Positions 50,838-59,305 of a stretch of DNA of 64,000 nucleotides are shown piece after piece. The stretch's first letter is position 1. Each line of letters starts with the position of its first letter. The stretch covers positions 248,001 to 312,000 of the forward strand of contig NZ_JACAPR010000012.1 of assembly GCF_013385635.1 (NCBI RefSeq), read 5' to 3'. Made by a program: the position numbers and the translations under genes. This DNA is from Pseudomonas gingeri. Its GTDB lineage: Bacteria; Pseudomonadota; Gammaproteobacteria; Pseudomonadales; Pseudomonadaceae. Under the pieces are notes generated by a model that had not been told where the DNA came from, did no database searches, and was given only the letters and a program-made list of their open reading frames with translations.

Positions 50838-51329
50838 TCATTCGACGGCGGACGCTTCGATCTTATCCAGGCGTGGCGCCTTGCCATTACAGCGGCGCTG
50901 ATCCTGACGCTGGGCGACTTCTTGTACCTCACGGCGAGTCACAAGGTCCGCCAAGCTGATACCACTGAGAAATTCGTGGATCTGCAGGCTGAGGTCACAC
51001 CACAAGTGGTGGGTCAGGCAGGTGTCGCCGGAGTGGCAATCACCGAGCCCCTGGCACTTGGTGGCGTCGACCGATTCATTCACTGCGTCGATCACCTGGG
51101 CAACCTGGATTCCCTGCATGTCGCGCGACAGCTGGTAGCCGCCGCCCGGACCACGGACACTGGACACCAGATTGCTGCGACGCAATTTGGCGAAAAGCTG
51201 TTCGAGGTAGGACAGGGAGATGCCTTGGCGCTCGGAGATATCGGCCAGGGACACCGGCCCGTGTTGCGCGTGCAACGCCAGGTCGAGCATGGCGGTCACG
51301 GCGTATCGGCCTTTTGTAGTCAGTCGCAT
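50838..51329 (-). CDS. iscR: Fe-S-responsive regulator IscR
   Basis: From ATG 51329 the protein has 163 residues. It has an Rrf2 winged helix (about 1-65) and cluster ligands Cys92, Cys98, Cys104 and His107 (CQGLGDCHSGDTCLTHH), the same as in E. coli. With a [2Fe-2S] cluster it represses its own operon through type 1 sites, which are visible upstream. Confidence 0.97.
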   Translation of the reverse strand: MRLTTKGRYAVTAMLDLALHAQHGPVSLADISERQGISLSYLEQLFAKLRRSNLVSSVRGPGGGYQLSRDMQGIQVAQVIDAVNESVDATKCQGLGDCHSGDTCLTHHLWCDLSLQIHEFLSGISLADLVTRREVQEVAQRQDQRRCNGKAPRLDKIEASAVE

Positions 51330-51362
51330 GGACAATTACCACGGAGTTACGGAATGAGGACG

Positions 51363-51420
51363 AGTATGCTATTCCCGAGTATTTAAGTCAACTATAAGAC
51401 CTAGTACTTTAGTCGGGATT
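51363..51420 (-). promoter_or_regulatory. iscR promoter with two IscR type-1-like sites
   Basis: On the minus strand TTGACT (51391-51386), 17 bases, CATACT (51368-51363). ATAGTTGACT...ACTCGGGAAT around the -35 closely resembles the E. coli iscR site. A second GACTAAAGTACTAGG-like site lies just upstream, about 51402-51416. Fe-S-dependent autorepression is the expected result. Confidence 0.75.
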
Positions 51421-51507
51421 ACCCGTAAAAGAGCGCGCGTATTGTAGCAAAGTCCCTGGCGTAATGGCACCGGGCTAGACCGATGGCTTCCTGCTGCTCC
51501 CGAGGAC

Positions 51508-51590
51508 GCCATCGCCGGCAAGCCGGCTCCCACAATATCCAAGTGCGCCCACAAATCCCTTGCAGGAGCTGGCTTGCCGGCGATGAGGCC
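51508..51590. repeat. REP pair between cysE and iscR
   Basis: CGCCATCGCCGGCAAGCCGG...TCCCACA (51507-51532) and TGCAGGAGCTGGCTTGCCGG (51560-51579, extending to 51590) form an inverted doublet, between the cysE end and the iscR promoter. Confidence 0.85.
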
Positions 51591-51607
51591 AGCAAGCCCG
51601 ACGAGGC

Positions 51608-52384
51608 TCAACCCGCCTTGACCTCACCCTCATCCTTCACTTCGACAAAACCTTCACAGTGCAGCTCCGGCAGATCCTTGGCGCAGTAGCTGCTGCCCAG
51701 GTCCTTCAGCGCACCGCACATACCTTCCAGGCGCCCATCGACCGCCTGCAGGTGATCGAGCATCTGGCCGATGGCCCGCGCCACAGGATCCGGCATGTCT
51801 TCGCTGACGCCATAGGCATCGAACCCCAGCTTCTCGGCCATCGCCTTGCGCTTGGCCTCCTGCTGGTCGTCGGACTTCATGATGATCCGCCCCGGAATCC
51901 CCACCACCGTTGCCCCCGGCGGCACCGCCTTGGTCACCACCGCATTGGAACCGACCTTGGCCCCGGCGCCGACGGTGAATGGCCCCAGCACCTTGGCACC
52001 GGCACCGACCACCACGCCATCTTCCAGGGTCGGATGGCGCTTGCCCTTGTTCCAGCTGGTTCCCCCCAGGGTCACGCCCTGGTAGAGGGTCACGTCATTG
52101 CCGATCTCGGCGGTTTCACCGATAACGATGCCCATGCCATGGTCGATAAAGAAACGCCGCCCGACTTTGGCCCCCGGATGAATCTCGATACCGGTCAGCC
52201 AGCGACCGAAGTTCGACACCACGCGCGCCAGCCACTTCCAGCCCATGCCCCACAGCGAATGACTCAGGCGATGCAGCCAGATGGCGTGCATGCCGGGGTA
52301 GCAGGTCAGGACTTCAAAGGCATTGCGCGCCGCCGGGTCACGATGGAATACGCTCTGGATATCTTCACGCAAACGCTCGAACAT
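51608..52384 (-). CDS. cysE: Serine O-acetyltransferase CysE
   Basis: A 258-residue protein from ATG 52384 (an ATG one codon earlier overlaps the trmJ stop). A helical N-terminal part is followed by left-handed beta-helix hexapeptide repeats (GVVVGAGAKVLGPFTVGAGAKVGSNAV) and the catalytic GRRFFIDHGMGIVIGETAEIG. It makes O-acetylserine for cysteine synthesis. The position next to the isc genes puts cysteine supply beside cysteine desulfurase. Confidence 0.96.
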   Translation of the reverse strand: MFERLREDIQSVFHRDPAARNAFEVLTCYPGMHAIWLHRLSHSLWGMGWKWLARVVSNFGRWLTGIEIHPGAKVGRRFFIDHGMGIVIGETAEIGNDVTLYQGVTLGGTSWNKGKRHPTLEDGVVVGAGAKVLGPFTVGAGAKVGSNAVVTKAVPPGATVVGIPGRIIMKSDDQQEAKRKAMAEKLGFDAYGVSEDMPDPVARAIGQMLDHLQAVDGRLEGMCGALKDLGSSYCAKDLPELHCEGFVEVKDEGEVKAG

Positions 52385-52386
52385 CA

Positions 52387-53157
52387 TTAATCCTTCCGCT
52401 TAAGAAGCTCGCCACGGGCCGCTTTCTGGGTTTCCGTGAGGATGCCACGCAATATATTCATTTCCGCCCGGCTGACCGAGCTACGTCCGTAAAGGCGACG
52501 CAGGCGCGCCATCAGGTGCCGCGGTTTTTCCGGATCGAGGAACTCGATGGCCACCAGCGTCTGCTCCAGGTGCTCATAGAATCGCTCCAACTCATCCATG
52601 GTCGCCAACTCGCCACTGCGGGTCGACGCCACTTCATCCTTCTCGATCTTGTGTGGCCGGCCTTCAGCCGCCAACCAGGCCATACGCACCTCATAACTCA
52701 ACACCTGCACCGCCGCCCCGAGGTTCAGCGAACTGAACTCAGGGTCCGATGGGATATGCACGTGATAATGACATCGCTGCAGTTCGTCGTTGGTCAGGCC
52801 GGAATCTTCCCGACCGAATACCAGGGCGATCTGTGCATCCTGCGCCGCCTCCTCGACCACTTTCACCCCGGACTCGCGAGGATCCAGCAGCGGCCAGGGA
52901 ATCCGTCGATCCCGCGCACTGGTGCCGAACACCAGGTTGCAGCCGACCAACGCATCCTCCAAGGTGGCGACGACCTGGGCGTTTTCAAGGATATCGGTGG
53001 CGCCGGAGGCACGGGCATCAGCCTCATGGGAGGGGAAAATGCGCGGCTCGACCAGTATCAGGCGTAACAAGCCCATGTTCTTCATGGCTCGCGCAGCCCC
53101 GCCGATATTGCCCGGATGACTGGTATTGACCAGAACGACTCGAATATTTTGCAGCAC
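52387..53157 (-). CDS. trmJ: tRNA (cytidine/uridine-32) 2'-O-methyltransferase TrmJ
   Basis: I place the start at GTG 53157, which gives VLQNIRVVLVNTSHPGNIGG, the usual TrmJ start, and 256 residues. It is a SPOUT enzyme: PGNIGGAARAMKNMGL, LVFGREDSGLTNDEL and the LNLGAAVQVLSYEVRMAW knot segment are present. It methylates position 32 of tRNAs. The cysE start overlaps its stop. Divergent from suhB. Confidence 0.94.
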   Translation of the reverse strand: MLQNIRVVLVNTSHPGNIGGAARAMKNMGLLRLILVEPRIFPSHEADARASGATDILENAQVVATLEDALVGCNLVFGTSARDRRIPWPLLDPRESGVKVVEEAAQDAQIALVFGREDSGLTNDELQRCHYHVHIPSDPEFSSLNLGAAVQVLSYEVRMAWLAAEGRPHKIEKDEVASTRSGELATMDELERFYEHLEQTLVAIEFLDPEKPRHLMARLRRLYGRSSVSRAEMNILRGILTETQKAARGELLKRKD

Positions 53158-53239
53158 GGGCAGGCGCTCTCGGACAGGGCAAAGGGGAGCAAATCTTACA
53201 GAAGCACTCGGGTTTGCGCCACGAAACTGAATGTCATCC

Positions 53240-53267
53240 TTCACCGATAACACTTTTCTGTTAGAAT
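53240..53267 (+). promoter_or_regulatory. Predicted suhB promoter
   Basis: TTCACC (53240-53245), 16 bases, TAGAAT (53262-53267), 35 bases ahead of the suhB ATG. A sigma-70-like promoter of moderate quality. Confidence 0.55.
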
Positions 53268-53302
53268 GTTCGGCTTTCTTTAACACTCTAGGTGAAACGT
53301 CC

Positions 53303-54118
53303 ATGCAGCCCATGCTGAATATCGCGCTGCGCGCCGCCCGCAGCGCCAGTGAATTGATTTTCCGCTCCATCGAGCGCCTGGATACCATCAAGGTCGACGA
53401 AAAAGACGCCAAGGACTACGTGTCCGAGGTTGATCGTGCTGCCGAGCAGAAAATCATCGACGCTCTGCGCAAAGCGTATCCGACCCACGCCATCCGCGGC
53501 GAAGAAACCGGTTTCCATGCCGGCAGCGGTGAAGGCGAAGAATACCTGTGGATCATCGACCCACTTGATGGCACCACCAACTTCCTGCGCGGCATCCCGC
53601 ACTTCGCGGTCAGCATTGCCTGCAAATACCGCGGCCGCCTTGAGCACGCCGTGGTTCTGGACCCGGTTCGCCAGGAAGAATTCACCGCCAGCCGTGGCCG
53701 CGGTGCCCAGTTGAACGGCCGTCGCCTGCGCGTCAGCGGTCGCACCAGCCTCGACGGCGCCCTGCTGGGCACCGGCTTCCCGTTCCGCGACGACCAGATG
53801 GACAACATCGACAACTACCTGGGCATGTTCCGCGCCCTGGTCGGCCAGACCGCCGGCATTCGCCGCGCCGGTGCTGCGAGCCTCGACCTGGCCTACGTCG
53901 CTGCTGGTCGTTTCGACGCCTTCTGGGAATCGGGCCTGTCCGAGTGGGACATGGCAGCGGGCGCCCTGCTGATCCAGGAAGCGGGCGGCCTGGTGAGCGA
54001 CTTCACCGGCGGTCACGATTTCCTTGAGAAAGGCCATATCGTCGCCGGCAACACCAAGTGCTTCAAGGCCGTGCTGACCGCAATCCAGCCGCACCTGCCG
54101 GCTTCGCTGAAGCGCTAA
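53303..54118 (+). CDS. suhB: Inositol monophosphatase family protein SuhB
   Basis: From ATG 53303 behind AGGTG the product has 271 residues. Metal-binding motifs are EETG, WIIDPLDGTTNFLRG and WDMAAGALLIQEAGG. Besides inositol phosphatase activity, SuhB acts in rRNA transcription antitermination in E. coli and affects virulence in P. aeruginosa. A terminator follows at once. Confidence 0.95.
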   Translation: MQPMLNIALRAARSASELIFRSIERLDTIKVDEKDAKDYVSEVDRAAEQKIIDALRKAYPTHAIRGEETGFHAGSGEGEEYLWIIDPLDGTTNFLRGIPHFAVSIACKYRGRLEHAVVLDPVRQEEFTASRGRGAQLNGRRLRVSGRTSLDGALLGTGFPFRDDQMDNIDNYLGMFRALVGQTAGIRRAGAASLDLAYVAAGRFDAFWESGLSEWDMAAGALLIQEAGGLVSDFTGGHDFLEKGHIVAGNTKCFKAVLTAIQPHLPASLKR

Positions 54119-54131
54119 GCGCCCGGCAATG

Positions 54132-54159
54132 AAAAAGCACCCCGAGGGGTGCTTTTTTT
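54132..54159 (+). terminator. suhB terminator
   Basis: AAAAAGCACCCC pairs with GGGGTGCTTTTT around a two-base GA loop, ending in seven T. It is 13 bases after the suhB stop and, with its A-run, could also work on the other strand. Confidence 0.9.
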
Positions 54160-54190
54160 GTGTCTGCGACTCGCGGGGTTGGCCCGGGAT

Positions 54191-54266
54191 GTGACGCGGA
54201 GCGTCACTGGCTGCATTCCCACGCGGAGCGTGGGAACGATCAACGCGGAGCGTGGGAACGATCAGG
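54191..54266. repeat. ACGCGGAGCGT palindrome cluster
   Basis: GTGACGCGGAGCGTCAC (54191-54207), TTCCCACGCGGAGCGTGGGA (54216-54235) then ACGATCA, and a second partial copy ACGCGGAGCGTGGGAACGAT (54243-54262). The last two are tandem. The same family is found at 9419-9633. Confidence 0.8.
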
Positions 54267-54267
54267 C

Positions 54268-54816
54268 TTATTGGCCGGGCTGATTCTGACTGAGGATCAG
54301 GCGACCTTCCTTGTCGACCGGGATCTGATTGCCCGGATCACGATCCATGCGCACCTTGCCTTCCTTGCCGTCGAGCTGGTAACGCACGTCATAACCCACC
54401 AGCTTGTCGCTGACATCATTCACCGTGCTGCAGCGCTTCTGGGTCGTGGTGTAGGTATCACGCTCCTGCATGCCCTCCTGCACCTTGTTGCCGGCATAAC
54501 CACCACCGACCGCACCGACCACCGTTGCCAGCGTCTTGCCCTTGCCGCCACCGACCAGGCTGCCCAGCAGGCCACCGCCCACCGCACCCAGCGCCGTACC
54601 CGCCAGGCGATGCTCATCCTGGACCGGCTTCTGCCGGGTCACCGCCACGTCCTCACAGACTTGGCGCGGGGTCTTGATCTGTGTCTTGACCGGCTCGACC
54701 GCCAAGACCTGCGCATACTCAGGGCCGCTCTTCACCATGCTGTAGGTCGCAACAGCACCTCCGGCGGTGACACCGACAGCACCCAATACCGCACCCACCA
54801 GCAACGACTTGTTCAC
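54268..54816 (-). CDS. Glycine-zipper 2TM protein
   Basis: I use GTG 54816 with AGGAGG ahead, giving 182 residues; the frame extends upstream without need. The protein has an N-terminal hydrophobic segment (LLVGAVLGAVGVTAGGAVATY) and then a glycine zipper (GTALGAVGGGLLGSLVGGG...VVGAVGGGYAGNKVQE, about 75-115). The tail is soluble with YDVRYQLDGKEGKVRMDRDPG. Family members sit in the envelope (SlyB/OsmB relatives). It has no lipobox. Function unknown; the palindrome repeats follow its end. Confidence 0.8.
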   Translation of the reverse strand: MNKSLLVGAVLGAVGVTAGGAVATYSMVKSGPEYAQVLAVEPVKTQIKTPRQVCEDVAVTRQKPVQDEHRLAGTALGAVGGGLLGSLVGGGKGKTLATVVGAVGGGYAGNKVQEGMQERDTYTTTQKRCSTVNDVSDKLVGYDVRYQLDGKEGKVRMDRDPGNQIPVDKEGRLILSQNQPGQ

Positions 54817-54875
54817 GTGAACCTCCTGACCATCACAGCGGGAAATATCCGCATCTCTCCTAGCCTTGGAGCATG

Positions 54876-54905
54876 AAAAAAGGCGCGAGTTCAATACTCG
54901 CGCCT
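54876..54905 (-). terminator. secF terminator
   Basis: AGGCGCGAGT (54881-54890) pairs with ACTCGCGCCT (54896-54905), and a T-run follows on the minus strand (54880-54876). It lies about 30 bases beyond secF. Confidence 0.9.
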
Positions 54906-54936
54906 TTCAGGGTGACAACCGGAGGAAAAGTGATCG

Positions 54937-55851
54937 TCAAGGACGGTCGTCGATTTCCTTCTGGGTGTTGGCCGGAGGAATCAGGTCTTCGCTGTTCAGG
55001 TTCAGCCAGATCAGTACCACGTTGGCGATGTAGATCGACGAGTAGGTACCCGCCAGCACGCCGATGAACAACGCAACGGAGAAACCGAACAGGTTGTCGC
55101 CGCCGAAGAACAGCAAGGCCGCGATCGCCAGCAGGGTGGAGATCGACGTCGCCATGGTCCGCAGCAGGGTCTGGGTGGTCGAGATGTTGATGTTCTCGAT
55201 CAGGCTGGCCTTGCGCAGCACCCGGAAGTTCTCGCGAACCCGGTCGAATACCACGATGGTGTCGTTGAGTGAGTAACCGATGATCGCCAGTACCGCCGCC
55301 AGCACCGTCAGGTCGAAGGTGATCTGGAAGAACGACAGGATACCCACGGTCACGACCACGTCATGGATCAGCGAGACGATGGCACCGACCGCGAACTTCC
55401 ACTGGAAGCGGAAGGCCAGGTAGATCAGTACGCCGCCCAGCGCCATCAGCATGCCGAGGCCGCCTTGGTCGCGCAGCTCTTCACCCACCTGCGGGCCGAC
55501 GAACTCGACGCGCTTGACCTGCGCCGGGTTGTCGCCGCCGGTCTTTTGCAGCGCGTCCGCCACCTGGTGGCCCAGTTGCGGGTCTTCGCCCGGCATCCGC
55601 ACCAGCAGGTCGGTGGTCGCGCCGAAGCTCTGCACGATCGCTTCGTGATAACCGGCCGTGACCAGTTGCTCACGAACCTTGGTGACATCGGCCGGACGCT
55701 CGTAGGTCAGCTCGATCAGCGTACCGCCGGTGAAATCCAGACCGTAGTTCAGGCCCTTATGGAACCAGCTGAACAACGCCAGAACGGTAAGGAGCACGGT
55801 GACGCCGAACGCAACGTTGCGAACGCCCATGAAGTTGATAGTACGTAACAT
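54937..55851 (-). CDS. secF: Protein translocase subunit SecF
   Basis: A 304-residue six-helix protein with DFTGGTLIELTYE near the start, a periplasmic P1 part (about 40-130) and the GYSLNDTIVVFDRVREN signature. With SecD it uses the proton gradient to pull proteins through SecYEG. It starts 9 bases after secD. Confidence 0.97.
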   Translation of the reverse strand: MLRTINFMGVRNVAFGVTVLLTVLALFSWFHKGLNYGLDFTGGTLIELTYERPADVTKVREQLVTAGYHEAIVQSFGATTDLLVRMPGEDPQLGHQVADALQKTGGDNPAQVKRVEFVGPQVGEELRDQGGLGMLMALGGVLIYLAFRFQWKFAVGAIVSLIHDVVVTVGILSFFQITFDLTVLAAVLAIIGYSLNDTIVVFDRVRENFRVLRKASLIENINISTTQTLLRTMATSISTLLAIAALLFFGGDNLFGFSVALFIGVLAGTYSSIYIANVVLIWLNLNSEDLIPPANTQKEIDDRP

Positions 55852-55860
55852 GGCAGCCCC

Positions 55861-57729
55861 TTAAATCCACAACTTCTTGAAGTCACGACCGCCGAAGATC
55901 AGGTTGACCATCGCGCGGGTCACCATGATGGCCGTGAACATCGAGGTAAAGATCCCGAGGGACATGGTCACCGCAAAGCCCTTGACCGGACCGGTACCCA
56001 TGGCGAACAGGATGCCGCCCACCAGCAAGGTGGTCAGGTTGGCGTCGACAATCGCCGTGTAGGCACGGCTGAAGCCCTCGTTGATCGCCCGCTGAACCGT
56101 CATGCCCGCCGCGATCTCTTCACGTATCCGCGAGAAGATCAGTACGTTGGCGTCGACCGCCATGCCCATGGTCAGAACGATACCGGCGATACCCGGCAGG
56201 GTCAGCGTCGCCCCCAGCAAGGACATCAGGGCCAGCAGCGCGACCATGTTGAAGGCCAGTGCCACGGTGGCGATGATGCCGAAGAAGCGGTAGATCGCGA
56301 TGATGAACAGCGAGACGAACAGCATTCCCCACAGCGACGCATCGATACCCTTGGTGATGTTGTCGGCACCCAGGCTCGGGCCAATGGTACGTTCTTCAGC
56401 GAAGTACATCGGTGCGGCCAGACCGCCGGCACGCAGCAGCAGGGCCAGTTCCGAGGATTCGCCCTGACCGTTCAGGCCGGTGATGCGGAACTGCGCGCCC
56501 AGCGGCGACTGGATGGTCGCCAGGCTGATGATCTTCTTCTCTTCCTTGAAGGTCTGCACCGGCACGTCTTTCTCGACGCCGTTGACCACTTGCTTGGTGT
56601 AGGTGGTGACCGGACGCTGCTCGATAAAGATCACGGCCATCTGGCGACCGACGTTGGAGCGCGTGGCACGGCTCATCAGCTCGCCACCATGACCATCCAG
56701 GCGGATGTTCACTTCCGGGGTACCGTGCTCGCCGAAACCGGCCTTGGCATCGGTCACCTGGTCGCCGGTGATGATCAGCCCGCGCTCGATCAACGCGGGA
56801 GGACGGTTGCCTTCACGGAACTCGAACTCTTCGGAAGTCGCCTTCGACGCACCCGGCTCGGCGGCCAGGCGGAACTCGAGGTTGGCGGTCTTGCCGAGGA
56901 TACGCTTGGCTTCAGCCGTGTCCTGCACGCCCGGCAGCTCGACCACGATGCGATTGGCACCCTGGCGCTGCACCAGCGGCTCGGCCACACCCAGCTCGTT
57001 GACGCGGTTACGGACCGTGGTCAAGTTCTGCTTGATGGAGTACTCACGGATTTCCGCCAGCTTGGCCGGGGTCATCGCCAGACGCAGCACCGCCTGACCA
57101 TTCAGGTCGGCCGGAACAATGTCGAAATCGTTGAAGCTCTTGCGAATCAGGGCACGGGCCTGTTCGCGGGAATCATTGTCAGAGAAGCCCAGCTGGATGG
57201 CGCCATTGAGCTGCGGCAGGCTGCGATAACGCACACGCTCTTTGCGCAACAGGCTCTTGACGTCGCCTTCGTAGACTTTCAGGCGGGCATCGAGGGCTTT
57301 GTCCATGTCCACTTCCAGCAGGAAGTGCACACCACCGGACAAGTCCAGACCCAGCTTCATCGGGTGCGCGCCAAGGCTGCGCAGCCATTGCGGGGTGGTC
57401 TGTGCCAGGTTGAGGGCCACTACGTAGTCGTCGCCGAGGGCTTTACGCACCACGTCCTTGGCCGGCAGTTGGTCTTCCTGCCTGGTCAGGCGCAGCAGGC
57501 CGTCCTTGCCGTTGGCGGCCAGGGTCGCGCCCTTGACGGCGATGCCGGCTTCGGTGAGCGCCTTGCTCACCCGGTCCAGATCGGCCTGGTTGACCTGCAG
57601 CGCCGTGCTGGCGCCACTGACCTGGATCGCCGGATCGTCAGGGTAGAGATTGGGAGCGGAATAAATAAAACCGACCGCCAGCACCGCCAGGATCAGTACG
57701 TATTTCCACAGAGGGTATTTGTTCAGCAT
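55861..57729 (-). CDS. secD: Protein translocase subunit SecD
   Basis: A 622-residue protein from ATG 57729. It has an N-terminal helix, large periplasmic domain (about 30-440) with DLSGGVHFLLEVD, and six helices at the C-terminus with MAVDANVLIFSRIREE. It works with SecF and YajC in export. The order yajC-secD-secF is standard. Confidence 0.97.
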   Translation of the reverse strand: MLNKYPLWKYVLILAVLAVGFIYSAPNLYPDDPAIQVSGASTALQVNQADLDRVSKALTEAGIAVKGATLAANGKDGLLRLTRQEDQLPAKDVVRKALGDDYVVALNLAQTTPQWLRSLGAHPMKLGLDLSGGVHFLLEVDMDKALDARLKVYEGDVKSLLRKERVRYRSLPQLNGAIQLGFSDNDSREQARALIRKSFNDFDIVPADLNGQAVLRLAMTPAKLAEIREYSIKQNLTTVRNRVNELGVAEPLVQRQGANRIVVELPGVQDTAEAKRILGKTANLEFRLAAEPGASKATSEEFEFREGNRPPALIERGLIITGDQVTDAKAGFGEHGTPEVNIRLDGHGGELMSRATRSNVGRQMAVIFIEQRPVTTYTKQVVNGVEKDVPVQTFKEEKKIISLATIQSPLGAQFRITGLNGQGESSELALLLRAGGLAAPMYFAEERTIGPSLGADNITKGIDASLWGMLFVSLFIIAIYRFFGIIATVALAFNMVALLALMSLLGATLTLPGIAGIVLTMGMAVDANVLIFSRIREEIAAGMTVQRAINEGFSRAYTAIVDANLTTLLVGGILFAMGTGPVKGFAVTMSLGIFTSMFTAIMVTRAMVNLIFGGRDFKKLWI

Positions 57730-57791
57730 CACGCCGCCCGCTTATGACGCGGGGCGCCTTGCGCGCCCCGTCGATTGTTGAATGTTGAAAC

Positions 57792-58130
57792 TTAGATCGC
57801 TTTCAGCGTGCCTTTAGGCAGAGTGGCCGCGATGGCACCCTTCTGGAACTTCATTTCGACGGTGTCGGAAACTTCCAGCACGACGAAATCGTCGGTCACT
57901 TTCAGGATCTTGCCGGCAATACCACCGGTGGTCACCACTTCGTCACCCTTGGCCAGGTTGCCCAGCAGATTCTTCTGCTCCTTGGCACGCTTGGCCTGTG
58001 GACGCCAGATCATCAGGTAGAAGATGACCAGGAAGCCGACCAGGAAAATCCATTCGAAACCACCGCCCATCGGACCTGCGGCGGCAGGTGCAGCGGTGTC
58101 CGCCAGGGCGGAAGAGATGAAAAAGCTCAT
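57792..58130 (-). CDS. yajC: Sec translocon accessory protein YajC
   Basis: A 112-residue protein from ATG 58130 with one membrane helix (FEWIFLVGFLVIFYLMIW, about 25-43), RPQAKRAKEQ just after it, and a small soluble domain. It binds the SecDF complex. It lies between tgt and secD. Confidence 0.96.
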   Translation of the reverse strand: MSFFISSALADTAAPAAAGPMGGGFEWIFLVGFLVIFYLMIWRPQAKRAKEQKNLLGNLAKGDEVVTTGGIAGKILKVTDDFVVLEVSDTVEMKFQKGAIAATLPKGTLKAI

Positions 58131-58171
58131 GTAGCACTCCAGTTGCAAAATTGATTCTAAGGTCTGAAAAC

Positions 58172-59305
58172 TCAGTCCAAAGGCGGCACGGGAAGCCCGC
58201 GCTTGGCGTAGAAGGCATCGACAAAGGCGGCCAATGTACCCTGTTGAATAGCCTCGCGCAAACCAGCCATAAGCAGTTGGTAATGGCGCAAATTGTGGAT
58301 GGTATTCAACATACTCCCCAGCATTTCGCCGCACTTGTCCAGATGATGCAGATAAGCACGGGAGAAGTTCTGGCAGGTGTAGCAATCGCAGGTCGGATCC
58401 AGCGGCGAATCATCATGGCGATGGAACGCGTTACGGATCTTCAGCACGCCGGTATCGACGAACAGATGCCCGTTGCGGGCATTACGGGTCGGCATCACGC
58501 AATCGAACATGTCCACCCCGCGGCGGACACCCTCCACGAGATCTTCCGGCTTGCCAACGCCCATAAGGTAACGAGGTTTGTCAGCGGGCATCTGGCCCGG
58601 CAGGTAATCCAGCACCTTGATCATCTCGTGCTTGGGCTCGCCCACCGACAGGCCGCCGATGGCCAGGCCGTCGAAACCGATCTTGTCGAGGCCTTCGAGG
58701 GAGCGCATGCGCAGGTTCTGGTGCATGCCGCCCTGGACGATACCGAACAGCGCCGCGGTGTTGTCGCCATGGGCGTTCTTCGAACGCTGGGCCCAGCGCA
58801 GCGACAGTTCCATGGAGACCCGGGCGACGTCTTCATCCGCCGGGTACGGCGTGCACTCGTCGAAAATCATCACGATGTCCGAGCCCAGGTCGCGCTGGAC
58901 CTGCATCGACTCTTCCGGCCCCATGAACACCTTGGCGCCGTCCACCGGCGAGGCGAAGGTCACGCCCTCCTCCTTGATCTTGCGCATGGCGCCCAGGCTG
59001 AACACCTGGAAACCGCCGGAATCGGTAAGGATCGGGCCTTTCCACTGCATGAAGTCATGCAGGTCGCCGTGTTTCTTGATCACTTCGGTGCCCGGACGCA
59101 GCCACAGGTGGAAGGTGTTGCCCAGGATGATCTCGGCACCGGTGGCGACGATATCCCGTGGCAGCATGCCCTTGACCGTGCCGTAGGTGCCCACCGGCAT
59201 GAAGGCCGGGGTCTCGACGGTGCCGCGCGGGAAGGTCAGGCGACCGCGACGGGCCTTGCCATCGGTGGCGAGCAACTCGAACGACATACGACTGGTGCGA
59301 CTCAT
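58172..59305 (-). CDS. tgt: Queuine tRNA-ribosyltransferase Tgt
   Basis: The ATG at 59305 overlaps the queA stop by 4 bases and has GAGGA ahead; the ATG at 59287 (MSFELLATDG) is the start used in many relatives and gives 371 residues. Catalytic Asp in DSGGFQVFSLG, the GGLSVGE loop and the zinc site CDCYTCQNFSRAYLHHL are present. It swaps G34 for preQ1 in tRNAs with GUN anticodons. Confidence 0.96.
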   Translation of the reverse strand: MSRTSRMSFELLATDGKARRGRLTFPRGTVETPAFMPVGTYGTVKGMLPRDIVATGAEIILGNTFHLWLRPGTEVIKKHGDLHDFMQWKGPILTDSGGFQVFSLGAMRKIKEEGVTFASPVDGAKVFMGPEESMQVQRDLGSDIVMIFDECTPYPADEDVARVSMELSLRWAQRSKNAHGDNTAALFGIVQGGMHQNLRMRSLEGLDKIGFDGLAIGGLSVGEPKHEMIKVLDYLPGQMPADKPRYLMGVGKPEDLVEGVRRGVDMFDCVMPTRNARNGHLFVDTGVLKIRNAFHRHDDSPLDPTCDCYTCQNFSRAYLHHLDKCGEMLGSMLNTIHNLRHYQLLMAGLREAIQQGTLAAFVDAFYAKRGLPVPPLD

